Shown here in pieces: positions 1 through 7,750 of a stretch of DNA of 64,000 nt; the stretch's first letter is position 1, and every line of letters starts with the position of its first letter. The DNA comes from Streptomyces sp. SN-593 (GTDB lineage Bacteria > Actinomycetota > Actinomycetes > Streptomycetales > Streptomycetaceae): the NCBI RefSeq assembly GCF_016756395.1, contig NZ_AP018365.1, positions 2,301,501-2,365,500 of the forward strand, in the 5' to 3' direction. Position numbers and translations under genes: made by a program. Under the pieces are notes generated by a model. It searched no databases and was not told the origin of the DNA. It saw only the letters and a program-made list of their open reading frames with translations.

Positions 1-1777
1 AGTCGCGCAGCAGGTCGTGCAGCCGGTAGCGGTGCGCGGTGGGTTCTTCGAGCAGGTGGCAGGCGAGCAGGCCCTCCAGGGCCCGGTCGGTGTCCTCCAC
101 GGACAGCCCGCTCAGCGCGGCCGCCGCGTGCGGCCCCGTCTCGGGTCCCGGGTGCGAGCCCAGCCGGCGGAAGACCATCTGCTGCAACGGCGTCAGCGGC
201 CGGTAGGACACCTCGAAGGCGCGGCCCAGGTCGCGGTGCCCGTCGCGGATCTGGGGCACGCGGCTGCTGCCGGCACGGGTCAGGGTGTCCACGAGCTCCG
301 CCGCGCTCCAGGCCGGCCGGGCCAGGAAGCGGCTGGCCACCAGCTCGATCGCCAGGGGCAGGAAACCGCACAGCCGGACGATCCGCGCGGTGGTGTCGGT
401 GTCGGGCGCCCGCTCGGGGCCGACCCGGCGCCGGAACATGGCGACCGCGTCGCGCGGCGGCATGACGTCGAGGGTCACCGGCCGCACCCCGGGGATCTCG
501 GTGAGCCGGTGCCGGCTGGTGAGGATGACGAGCGAGGGCGAGCCCCACGGCAGCAGCCGGCGCACCTGGTCGGCGCCGGCGGCGTTGTCGAGGACGACGA
601 TCACCCGACGGTCCGCCATCACGGTGTGCCAGGCCGCGGCCAGCGCCTCGGGGTGCTGGGGCAGGCGTGCCGCGGGCACGCCGGACTGCTGGAGGAGCTC
701 GGCCAGCGCGTCGTCGGTGCTCATCGCCCCGCCGTCGGCTCCGCCGCGCAGGTCCATGAACAGGCAGCCGTCCGGGTAGCGGTCGCGCAGCCGGTGGGCG
801 GCGTGGACGGCCAGCGAGGTCTTGCCGACACCGGGCATGCCGTCCACCGCGACGAGCACGACCGGGTCGGCCCCTTCGCGCGGCGTGTCGAACGCGGCGG
901 TCAGCCGGCGCATCTCGGCCGCGCGGCCCACCAGTTCGATGGCGCGCGGCAGACCGCCGGTGCGCTCGGGCCGGGGGTCGGCGGGCTCGGCGGCCGCGCC
1001 CGGGGCCGGCCCCGGCAGGTCGGCGGGCAGGGTCCTGCCCAGGACGCCCCGCTGCACGGCCTGCAAACGCTCCCCCGGGACCGTGCCGAACTCCCGGACC
1101 AGCCGCCCCAGGTAGTGGTGCAGCTTCTCGGCGGCCTCGACCGCGCGGCCGGTGCGGTACAGCACCACGGCGAGCAGTTCCACCAGCGTCTCGTTCGTCG
1201 GGTGCTCCGCGGCCAGGGCCGTCAGGCGCGGCGCCAGGTCGGCGAACCGGCCCATCCGCAGGGCGATCCCGGCCTCCAGGACGGCCGCGTCGACGTCCTT
1301 CTCGTCCATCGCGGCGCGGACGTCGGCCGGCCACCGGCCGGGCAGGCCCGCCAGGGGTTCGCCGCGCCGGAGCGCCCGGGCCTGCCGGAGCAGCCGCAGG
1401 GCCTCGCCGCCCTCGCCCCGGTGGGCGACGGCGTGGGCCCGGTCGACCAGGTCCACGTAGCGGTGCAGGTCCACGGCGGTACGGTCGGCCCGCAGGATGT
1501 AGGTGTGCGTGCGGCGCTCGATCACCGGTGCGGCGGGTCCGGCGACGGCGAACAGTGCCCGGCGGATGCGGGAGACGTACGCGTACAGGGCGTCGCGGGG
1601 CTTGCCCGGCGGTTCCTCGTCCCAGACCCGGTCGACCAGCCGGTCCACGCTGACCCCGCTGCCCGCGTCCCAGGCGAGGGCGGCCAGCACGGTCCGCTCC
1701 TTGGTCGAGCCGAGCGCGCTGACGTGCTCCCCCGCGCGCAGTTCCACCGGCCCCAGGACGCGTATCTGGAACTCCAT
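1..1777 (-). CDS. SARP-family transcriptional regulator with NB-ARC ATPase domain (partial, C-terminus beyond the window)
   Basis: Minus-strand reading frame open from an ATG at 1777 to the left edge (592 codons). It starts MEFQIRVLGPVEL, typical of AfsR/SARP activators. The order is a winged-helix DNA-binding domain (about residues 20-90), a bacterial transcriptional activation domain (about 95-245), then an NB-ARC/STAND ATPase with Walker A GMPGVGKTS near residue 315 and a Walker B-like VIVVLDNA stretch. The end seen here (YRLHDLLRD) is the usual close of the ATPase module, so a TPR sensor region probably lies off the window. The start is supported by a GGGAG ribosome site just upstream. 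Such proteins activate secondary-metabolite genes by binding direct heptamer repeats. The target is unknown; the PKS cluster is more than 22 kb away. The gene is divergent from the STAND/TPR gene at 2001. Confidence 0.9.
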   Translation of the reverse strand, partial: MEFQIRVLGPVELRAGEHVSALGSTKERTVLAALAWDAGSGVSVDRLVDRVWDEEPPGKPRDALYAYVSRIRRALFAVAGPAAPVIERRTHTYILRADRTAVDLHRYVDLVDRAHAVAHRGEGGEALRLLRQARALRRGEPLAGLPGRWPADVRAAMDEKDVDAAVLEAGIALRMGRFADLAPRLTALAAEHPTNETLVELLAVVLYRTGRAVEAAEKLHHYLGRLVREFGTVPGERLQAVQRGVLGRTLPADLPGPAPGAAAEPADPRPERTGGLPRAIELVGRAAEMRRLTAAFDTPREGADPVVLVAVDGMPGVGKTSLAVHAAHRLRDRYPDGCLFMDLRGGADGGAMSTDDALAELLQQSGVPAARLPQHPEALAAAWHTVMADRRVIVVLDNAAGADQVRRLLPWGSPSLVILTSRHRLTEIPGVRPVTLDVMPPRDAVAMFRRRVGPERAPDTDTTARIVRLCGFLPLAIELVASRFLARPAWSAAELVDTLTRAGSSRVPQIRDGHRDLGRAFEVSYRPLTPLQQMVFRRLGSHPGPETGPHAAAALSGLSVEDTDRALEGLLACHLLEEPTAHRYRLHDLLRD

Positions 1778-1912
1778 CAGTGTCTCCCACCGGACGGTTC
1801 CGCGGCACGTGGCGGCACGCCGCCGGCCGCGGCGGCCGGCACCCGCACCCTGGCGCGGAGCGGGCCGCACCCTCCTGCCCGAGAAACGCCCCCACCCCGC
1901 CGTCGCAGGGTA

Positions 1913-1925
1913 TTCCTTGAAGGAA
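1913..1925. promoter_or_regulatory. Inverted repeat in the SARP/STAND divergent promoter region
   Basis: TTCCTT-G-AAGGAA, a perfect 6-bp inverted repeat with a 1-bp centre, in the 223-bp gap between the two divergent regulators. It lies about 75 bp upstream of the STAND gene start and 135 bp upstream of the SARP start, inside a short A/T-richer patch. It may be an operator; no factor can be assigned. Confidence 0.35.
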
Positions 1926-2000
1926 ACGGGCGGAACGGGACGTCCGGTGCGGCCCGGGCCCGGACGGTCGCGGGCCGGCATCGGTGAGGGGCGGGCGGAC

Positions 2001-4442
2001 ATGCGGGACGACGAAGTGGCCGAGGCGCTGTTATCGGCCAAGCTGCTGCACGGCAGCGGACGCGGCGCGACGGCGTGGCGGGAACTCGCCGCGCTGGTCG
2101 GCTCCGCGGCCGAGGACGACCCGGACCTCGCCGCCGCGTGGCATGACCTGCGCGCGGACACCGTTGCCGGAGCCGGCGGCACCGGCGTTCCGGCGACTGT
2201 ACGCGGCCACGCGGCGGTACTCGCCGCGTGCGCGGCGCGGAACGGCCCGCTGCTCGACCGGCTCCGGGCGTGGGTGGCCCGTCTTCCGGCGGAAAGCGCG
2301 GAGCCGGCGGGCGTGGAGCTGGTCGCCAACACCCTTGCCGGCGACGCGCAAGTGCACGGCCCGGTGGTGCAGGCGCGGGACATCACCGGCGGCGTCCACG
2401 TCCACCAGGTCCGGCCGCCGGCGCCGCCGCGTCCGGTGCCGCGCCAACTCCTGCCGGTGCCCGCGCACTTCACCGACCGGCGGCGGGAACTGCTGATGCT
2501 CGACGAGTTGCGGGACGGCCGGGAGCCGGGTGTGGCGCAGGTGATCGTGGTCACCGGTCAGGCGGGCGTCGGCAAGACCGCGCTGGTCTCCCGGTGGCTG
2601 GGCGGGCGGGAGGCGGAGTTCCCCGACGGGCAGCTCTACGTGGACCTGGAGGGCGGCGCGCCCGGTGCCCCGGCCGGCCCGGTGGAGGTGCTGGGCTCCC
2701 TGCTGCGCGCGTTCGGCGAGACCGTCGAGCCGACCGGCCTCGCCGAGCGGGCGGCGCTGTGGCGCTCGGTCACCGCCGCGCGCCGGTTCGCGCTGATGGT
2801 GGACAACGCGCTGACCGCCGCGGACGTGCGGGTGCTGCTGCCGAGCGCGCCCGACAGCCTGGTGCTGGCCGCCAGCCGGCAGCGGCTGACCGGACTCGCG
2901 GTCGACGGCGCCGGCTTCTGCCGGCTCGGCGTGCTCGACCCGTCGGCCGCGCAGGAGTTGTTCGCCCGGGGCGCCGGCCGGGCGCGGGCCGAGCGGGAGC
3001 CGTCGGCGGCACGGGAGATCGTCGCGCTGTGCGGGGGCCTTCCCCTGGCGATACGCCTCGCCGCGGCGCGGCTGGCCGCGCGGCCCGACCAGCCGGTGGC
3101 GTCGTTGCGCGACGCGCTCACCGCCGGCGCGGGTCCGCTGGGCGAGTTGCGGGCGGAGGGCGCCGGCACCGTGCAGGCGGTCATGGACGCTTCCTACCGC
3201 GCGCTGCCCCCGGACGCGGCACGCCTGTACCGGTGCCTGGGCCTGCTGCCCACGGGCCTGTTCGACCCGGCGCTGGCGGCGGCCGCGGGCGGCTGGGACG
3301 CCGCCGGGGCCGGGCTGCTGATCGACGTGCTGGTGGAGGCGAACCTGCTGGAGCCGTCGGGCGCCGACCGGTACCGCTTCCACGCCCTGGTGCGGCTGCA
3401 CGCCGCCCAGCGCGCCGAGGCGGAGGACCCCGCGCCGGTCCGCGACGAGGTGCTGCGCCGGTACGTGGACTGGTGCCTGGCGGTGGCCACCGCGGCGGAG
3501 GAAGTGCTCTCCCCCAGCCACCGCACCCTGCGGCGCGACTACGCCTTCCCCCTCCCGGCGGTGGCGCCCTTCGCCGGCGACGCGGAGGCGCTGGCGTGGC
3601 TGGAGGCGCACCACGACGCGCTGGCCGCCGCGGTGTCCCTCGCCGCGGACCGGCGGTGGCACGCGGCCGCCTGGCAACTCGCCGACGCCCTGTGGCCGAT
3701 GTTCCTGCGGCTGCGGCTGTACGACGCGTGGATCGCGGCCCACGGGACCGGGCTCACCGCCGCCCGCGAGGACGGCGACGCCGCGGGCGAGGCGCGGATG
3801 CTCACCTCGGGAGGCATCGGGCTGCGCAGCGCCGGACGCCACGAGGAGGCTTCGGCGTGGTTCACGCAGGCACTCGAACTCGCCCGGACGAAGGGCGACT
3901 TCCGTGACGAGGCGCAGGCGCTGACCGGGCTCGGCACCACCTGCCGGGAGGCCGGGCAGCTCGACCGCGCGGCGGCGGCGCACCAACGGGCCCTCGAACT
4001 GCGCGAGCTGGTCGGCTACCGCCGGGGGGCCGCGCTGTCACGGCTGCGCCTGGGCGAACTCGCCCTTGACCTCGCGGACTTCGAGGCCGCGGCCGACCAT
4101 CTCGACCGCGCCCACCGCGACCTGGCGGCCGAGAACGACCTCTACGACGCGGCGCGCGCCAGGGCGCTCCTCGGGTTCGCGTGGGCCCGCGCCGGCCGGC
4201 GTGCGGACGGCGAGCGGGAACTCGGCCGCGCGCTGGAGGAGTTCGACGCGACCGGTTCCACGTTCTGGCGGGCCAGGGCGCTGGAGATGCTGGGCGAGCT
4301 CGCCGAGCACGCCGGCGATCTGGCCACCGCGCGGCGGCGGTACGGGGACGCGCTGCTGATCTACGGTGCCGTCAGCCCGCTCGACGTCGAGCGCGCGCAG
4401 GGGCGCCTCAGGGCACTGGGCCCCGAGGACGCCCCGTCCTGA
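2001..4442 (+). CDS. STAND/NB-ARC ATPase with C-terminal TPR repeats, TTA codon at position 11
   Basis: 813 aa from the ATG at 2001, preceded by GAGGGG about 10 bp upstream. The first ~110 residues look helical and match no domain I can name. Residues ~115-135 carry a VHGPVVQA...GGVHVH strand pattern common in front of actinobacterial STAND NTPases. The NTPase follows with Walker A GQAGVGKT near residue 187 and Walker B-like ALMVDNAL near 266. The C-terminal third (about 590-800) is TPR-like, with repeated paired helices such as EASAWFTQALELARTKGD and AAAHQRALELREL. Known relatives act as signal-sensing regulators or NLR-like defence switches; no effector enzyme is visible here. Codon 11 is TTA (2031-2033), read by bldA tRNA in streptomycetes, so translation should be developmentally gated. 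The SARP gene is divergent. Confidence 0.85.
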   Translation: MRDDEVAEALLSAKLLHGSGRGATAWRELAALVGSAAEDDPDLAAAWHDLRADTVAGAGGTGVPATVRGHAAVLAACAARNGPLLDRLRAWVARLPAESAEPAGVELVANTLAGDAQVHGPVVQARDITGGVHVHQVRPPAPPRPVPRQLLPVPAHFTDRRRELLMLDELRDGREPGVAQVIVVTGQAGVGKTALVSRWLGGREAEFPDGQLYVDLEGGAPGAPAGPVEVLGSLLRAFGETVEPTGLAERAALWRSVTAARRFALMVDNALTAADVRVLLPSAPDSLVLAASRQRLTGLAVDGAGFCRLGVLDPSAAQELFARGAGRARAEREPSAAREIVALCGGLPLAIRLAAARLAARPDQPVASLRDALTAGAGPLGELRAEGAGTVQAVMDASYRALPPDAARLYRCLGLLPTGLFDPALAAAAGGWDAAGAGLLIDVLVEANLLEPSGADRYRFHALVRLHAAQRAEAEDPAPVRDEVLRRYVDWCLAVATAAEEVLSPSHRTLRRDYAFPLPAVAPFAGDAEALAWLEAHHDALAAAVSLAADRRWHAAAWQLADALWPMFLRLRLYDAWIAAHGTGLTAAREDGDAAGEARMLTSGGIGLRSAGRHEEASAWFTQALELARTKGDFRDEAQALTGLGTTCREAGQLDRAAAAHQRALELRELVGYRRGAALSRLRLGELALDLADFEAAADHLDRAHRDLAAENDLYDAARARALLGFAWARAGRRADGERELGRALEEFDATGSTFWRARALEMLGELAEHAGDLATARRRYGDALLIYGAVSPLDVERAQGRLRALGPEDAPS

Positions 4443-4457
4443 CGCCCGCGTCGATGC

Positions 4458-4477
4458 CCGGGGCCGTGAAGCCCCGG
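4458..4477 (+). terminator. Stem-loop downstream of the STAND gene
   Basis: CCGGGGC (4458-4464), 6-nt loop, GCCCCGG (4471-4477), starting 16 nt after the stop at 4442. There is no T-run, as is usual for G+C-rich actinomycete terminators. Confidence 0.45.
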
Positions 4478-4765
4478 TCCTGACGCCCGGGGCCGGCGCC
4501 CGGAGCCTGGCGCCCGGGTGGTCGGCCGCCGTTCGCCCCGGGCGGTCGGCCGCCGTTCAGCCACTGAACCGGGGCCGCGACGGCGGCAGTCGGCCCGCCC
4601 GCCCGGGCCGGAGCCCGGGGCCCGCCCACGCCGGTCGGCGCCGGTCCGCCGTGTGGCCCGGCGGCGGCGATCGGTACGGCGGCGCCACCGTACGGCGGGG
4701 CAGGCGGTCTCGGCTGTGCGGGCAGTGCGACCGTGCGGGCGGTGCGCGCGTCGGTGCGGCCGCGT
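4478..4765. other. Convergent intergenic region, no gene recognised
   Basis: Rest of the 323-bp gap between convergent genes. It has a 15-bp direct repeat GGTCGGCCGCCGTTC, once near 4520 and again near 4544, and G+C-rich inverted repeats. No ribosome site or codon pattern supports a gene on either strand. Confidence 0.5.
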
Positions 4766-5374
4766 TCAGGCCGGCAGGCGCCCACCGGGCCACGCGCCGG
4801 CCGGCGGGACCGGGTCCGGTCTGAACCGCACCCGGCCGCGCCCCGGCGCCCGCGGCCCGGCGGGCACCGCGAGGCAGATCGCCCTGAGGTCGGTCCACGA
4901 CCCGCCGAGGACGAGTTCCGCGTGCAGGCAGGAGGCGGCCACCGCCAACTCCTCTGCGGTCGCGGGCCGTTCGCCGGCTGCCGGTGTCACCCGCACGCGC
5001 GCGCCGCCGCGGGCCGCGGCGACGCAGCCGCCGTCGGCCGTGCAGGCCACCGCCACCAGGCAGCCGGGGAAGCGTGCCAGCACCCCGTCCGCGGCCCGGG
5101 CCGCCAGCGCGGGCCGGTGCGCGCAGTCGAGCATGAGCACGTCGGCGCGGTCCGACCACGGCGAGCCCGGCGCGAGGCGGGCGTTCACGTGCTCGTCGAC
5201 GATCTCGCCCGGCCCGCCCCACCCGCCCGGCGGCAGCCGCCGCACCGTCACGCGCGGGGAGGCGCCCTCACCGACGACCAGCAGCCCCGCCGGCCCCCGC
5301 AGGAGGGCCCCCGGCCGCCGGCACACCGTGGCGACGGCAGAGCGCGGCGCGGTGCCCGTACGTCGCGGCCTCAC
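4766..5374 (-). CDS. Hypothetical protein, translationally coupled to the glycerophosphotransferase-like gene
   Basis: 202 aa if started at the GTG (5374-5372), whose TGA/GTG overlap (GTGA) with the upstream stop indicates coupling. I do not recognise the family. It is rich in Ala/Gly/Arg with a hydrophobic core pattern (LLVVGEG, ADVLMLDCAH, CLVAVACTADGG, AVAASCLHAELVL) that suggests a small alpha/beta domain. No signal peptide or membrane segment is visible. The last ~25 residues are Pro/Arg/Gly-rich and probably disordered. The overlap suggests co-regulation with the enzyme upstream. Confidence 0.6.
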   Translation of the reverse strand: MRPRRTGTAPRSAVATVCRRPGALLRGPAGLLVVGEGASPRVTVRRLPPGGWGGPGEIVDEHVNARLAPGSPWSDRADVLMLDCAHRPALAARAADGVLARFPGCLVAVACTADGGCVAAARGGARVRVTPAAGERPATAEELAVAASCLHAELVLGGSWTDLRAICLAVPAGPRAPGRGRVRFRPDPVPPAGAWPGGRLPA

Positions 5375-6618
5375 GCCGCCTCGCCCCTCGCGTCGGCCGT
5401 CCAGCGGGCGAGCGGGGAGGGGGACCGGACCGGTTCGGGCGGTACCGGGTAGGCCGGGCACCCGATGCCGAGCAGGCCGTAGACGAGCGCGCGGACCCGC
5501 TGGTTGAACCGCCCGGGCTCGGAGGTGAGCCGGGACGCCACCGCCTCGTACTCCTCACGGCGGTACTCCTGTGCGGCGTAGCGCAGTTGGGCCTCCAGCG
5601 GGCGGGCCGTCGTCAGGGCCGGGGCGAGCCGGGCCAGCGCGGCGGCCGGGGACGCGTGGTGCACGCGGTCGTGGGGGTAGCGGGCGAGCAGGATCGGTGC
5701 CGGGGTGACGGTGGCGTAGGAGGTGAGCGAGCCGTGGTCGCCCAGGACCCAGTCCGCGGCGGCCAGGTAGGCACGCCAGTCGGCCTCCGGCGGCACCAGC
5801 GCGACTCCTCTGCGGCGGTAGCCCGCCAGCCACGCCTGCACCTGCCACCAGCCGTGCCCCGCCCAGATGTTGGGATGGCTGAGCACCGCCACGCGGTAGC
5901 GCCGCCGGGGCAGCTCGCCGAGCAGGCGGGGCAGCAGTTCGTCCAGCGCGGTGAAGGAGGCACCCTGGCCCCACGTGCTGCTGACCACCACCAGTTTCTG
6001 TTCGCCGCGCAGCCCGAGCGCGTCGCGGTAGGCGGCCCGGCGCGGCACGCTGGCCGTGAGCCGGTCGTACACCGGATCGCCCACCACCGTGGCCACCGGC
6101 ACGCCCTCGGGGCAGTTGCGCGCGAGGGTCGCCAGGTCGCCGTGGTGTGCCAGCGCCACCGCGGCGGGCACCACGCGCCCGTCCCGGGTGAGGTTGTCCC
6201 GGCTGAGCATGCCGGGCGGCCGTTCCTGGCCGGGCCGACCGTGCCAGACCCGCTGGAGTTTGATCTGTCCGGCACCGTGGGAGAACAGGACGATCGGGGC
6301 GCGGACCTGCTCGATGTGCTCCCAGCCCGCGGCCAGCGCGAGGTCGAACTCGCGGGCCACCGCCTGCTCCCACGGGATCACGGGGGCGCCGAGGCGCCGC
6401 AGGAACCGCAGCGCGCCCTCACCGAAGGCGGCGTGCGGCGCCACGGTGAAGAAGAGTTGCAGCCTCGTGTCGGAGTCGAACAACGGCAGGATGTCGCCGA
6501 ACCGCTGACCGTACGTCAGCGTTTGCACGACCACCAGTATCGTCTTGCAGTTCCTCATCGTCATCCACTGCTCGCGTTCCCAATCCATCGGCCTTTCCGG
6601 GCCGATCTCGGCGCGCAT
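5371..6618 (-). CDS. CDP-glycerol glycerophosphotransferase-like (GT-B fold) protein
   Basis: 415 aa. The ATG at 6618 has GGAGGGGG about 7 bp upstream. The protein has two Rossmann-like halves: an N-terminal one (KTILVVVQTLTYGQRFGDI... through FSHGAGQIKLQR) and a C-terminal one (LVVVSSTWGQGASF..., VAVLSHPNIWAGHGW, then ADWVLGDHGSLTSYATVT). The HGAG segment and the late GDHGS motif are typical of the CDP-glycerol:poly(glycerophosphate) glycerophosphotransferase superfamily, whose streptomycete members have often been mislabelled translation initiation factor 2. The role could be transfer of a polyol-phosphate or sugar unit to a cell-wall polymer; the substrate is unknown. It overlaps the next gene by 4 bp. 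Confidence 0.7.
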   Translation of the reverse strand: MRAEIGPERPMDWEREQWMTMRNCKTILVVVQTLTYGQRFGDILPLFDSDTRLQLFFTVAPHAAFGEGALRFLRRLGAPVIPWEQAVAREFDLALAAGWEHIEQVRAPIVLFSHGAGQIKLQRVWHGRPGQERPPGMLSRDNLTRDGRVVPAAVALAHHGDLATLARNCPEGVPVATVVGDPVYDRLTASVPRRAAYRDALGLRGEQKLVVVSSTWGQGASFTALDELLPRLLGELPRRRYRVAVLSHPNIWAGHGWWQVQAWLAGYRRRGVALVPPEADWRAYLAAADWVLGDHGSLTSYATVTPAPILLARYPHDRVHHASPAAALARLAPALTTARPLEAQLRYAAQEYRREEYEAVASRLTSEPGRFNQRVRALVYGLLGIGCPAYPVPPEPVRSPSPLARWTADARGEAA

Positions 6619-6743
6619 AGGAAATCCCCCTCCGCCGTCCCGGATTCCTCTGCGTCCCGGGCGACTGCCCCACCCGCGCCGACGGATTCGACGCTTCCCG
6701 GTAGGGCCTCACCGGTGAATTACCCACGCTCTGCGGAGGGTTC

Positions 6744-6772
6744 CTTGCAGGGAGCTTGCAGCACCCTTGCTC
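6744..6772. promoter_or_regulatory. Three heptamer direct repeats with 11-bp period (SARP-box-like)
   Basis: CTTGCAG-N4-CTTGCAG-N4-CTTGCTC, starting at 6744, 6755 and 6766. Heptamers separated by 4 bp on one face of the helix are the known layout of SARP binding sites. The heptamer differs from the common TCGAG type, and no good -10 lies at the usual 8 bp on either side. It sits 126 bp upstream of the glycerophosphotransferase-like gene (minus strand). Confidence 0.4.
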
Positions 6773-6878
6773 CCGTGGCCGGCGACTGAGTGAAGGCTCC
6801 CGGACCTGCCCGTGGTTGTCCGGTGCGGCGGCGGATCATACGGCTTCGATGAGCGTATCGCCCGGTGGCGCAACGGAG

Positions 6879-6909
6879 TTGACCTTGGACTGTCGTTGTG
6901 CGGTAGTGT
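6879..6909 (+). promoter_or_regulatory. Promoter-like -35/-10 pair upstream of the small exported peptide gene
   Basis: TTGACC (6879-6884), 19-bp gap, TAGTGT (6904-6909), similar to vegetative streptomycete promoters though with a long spacer. It would give a leader of roughly 170 nt to the GTG at 7086. Confidence 0.35.
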
Positions 6910-7085
6910 CCACGGACAACCACTCGGGCCTCGAAGATGAGCGCGATTGAGCACGGCCGTGCCCCGTTCTGCGCGCGGAACGCCGCCTCCCCAGGGAGTG
7001 TCACGCGGCGGTCGGAACGACGCCCCGAATCGTTGCCGTGCAATCCAAGCGTTGATGGACAGAAACCCTCGGGAGAAACACGTCC

Positions 7086-7256
7086 GTGAAGCGATCCACT
7101 TCTTCGCCGCGCCGCCGCGTCCTTTCCCTCGCCACCGCGGCGGGGGCGTTGGCGGCGACGGCCACCCTGGTCTGCATGTCCTACGTCGTCATGCCGTCGG
7201 GTTCCCCGTCCGGCACCGTGAGTGCGGCGTCCGCCCGGGCGGGCGGGGGGCGGTAG
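7086..7256 (+). CDS. Small exported or membrane-anchored peptide (56 aa)
   Basis: GTG start at 7086 with GGGAGA about 9 nt upstream; TAG at 7254-7256. It has a basic N-terminus (KRSTSSPRRRV), a hydrophobic stretch (LSLATAAGALAATATLVCMSYVV), then a Ser/Gly/Ala tail. This is the shape of a signal peptide or single membrane anchor with almost no mature domain. The single Cys at residue 30 lies within the hydrophobic run and has no clear lipobox. Function unknown. It could be a leader, a signalling peptide or a short membrane protein. Confidence 0.45.
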   Translation: MKRSTSSPRRRVLSLATAAGALAATATLVCMSYVVMPSGSPSGTVSAASARAGGGR

Positions 7257-7318
7257 GCGCGCGGTTCCGGCCGGAAGAGGAGTGCCCTCTCCCGGCCGGA
7301 ACGGCGAAGCCCCACCGG

Positions 7319-7750
7319 TCAGGTGGCGTGCCACCCGGTCCAGGCGGTGATCCGGGCCTCGACGACCTCGCCGACGGGCGGGCGACCGGCGTAGTGGCGG
7401 GGGTACTTCGCCACGAGGAGGGCGGTCCAGCGGGCCGCCTCGGGGGAATCGGCGGCCGGCGGCAGCACGCGGGCACGGCCGTCCGCCCGGGCCCACCACA
7501 GGCGGTCCCAGTCGTCGTCGTAGCGGTCGACGAGGAGCGAGACGGCGGGGTTCGCCCGGATGTCGGCGAGCCGGCGCAGCCGGGGCGAGCGCTTGGGCTT
7601 GTGGTCCACCGCCGTGGCCACCAGGTCCCCGTCCACCACGAAGACCACCGGCACCAGGTGCGGCCGGCCCGCGGCGTCCGCGGTCGCCAGCCGGGCGATC
7701 GGGGACGCCGCGAACCGTGCACGCGCCTCGGCGGCGCCGAGCGCGGGCAT
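7319..7750 (-). CDS. PPOX-class F420/flavin-dependent protein (pyridoxamine 5'-phosphate oxidase fold)
   Basis: 143 aa, starting MPALGAAEARARF. The split beta-barrel FMN/F420-binding family is recognised from ARLATADAAGRPHLVPVVFVVDGD near the N-terminus, the DHKPKRSPRLRRLADIRANP segment, LLVDRYDDDWDRLWW, and the closing ITAWTGWHAT, all typical of actinobacterial Rv1155/TIGR03668-like proteins. Members bind F420 or FMN and reduce or oxidise small substrates; the substrate is unknown here. Its ATG shares its first base with the TGA of the upstream oxidoreductase (TGATG at 7752-7748), so translation is coupled and both probably use the same cofactor. Confidence 0.8.
   Translation of the reverse strand: MPALGAAEARARFAASPIARLATADAAGRPHLVPVVFVVDGDLVATAVDHKPKRSPRLRRLADIRANPAVSLLVDRYDDDWDRLWWARADGRARVLPPAADSPEAARWTALLVAKYPRHYAGRPPVGEVVEARITAWTGWHAT

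Larger units (their letters stand above)
6619..7085. other. 467-bp intergenic region with phased direct repeats and a promoter-like pair
   Basis: No convincing gene on either strand. It holds three CTTGC repeats at 11-bp spacing (6744-6772), a TTGACC/TAGTGT pair pointing right (6879-6909), and a GGGAG ribosome site before the small ORF at 7086. The base composition is less G+C-rich than its surroundings. Confidence 0.6.

Noticed and set aside
17..1987. Plus-strand open frame over the SARP gene
   Set aside because: Low-complexity Arg/Pro/Gly product; the minus strand carries clear SARP and NB-ARC motifs.
4478..4765. Possible small gene in the convergent gap
   Set aside because: Several overlapping frames are open on both strands only because stops are rare at this G+C content; no ribosome site or composition supports one.
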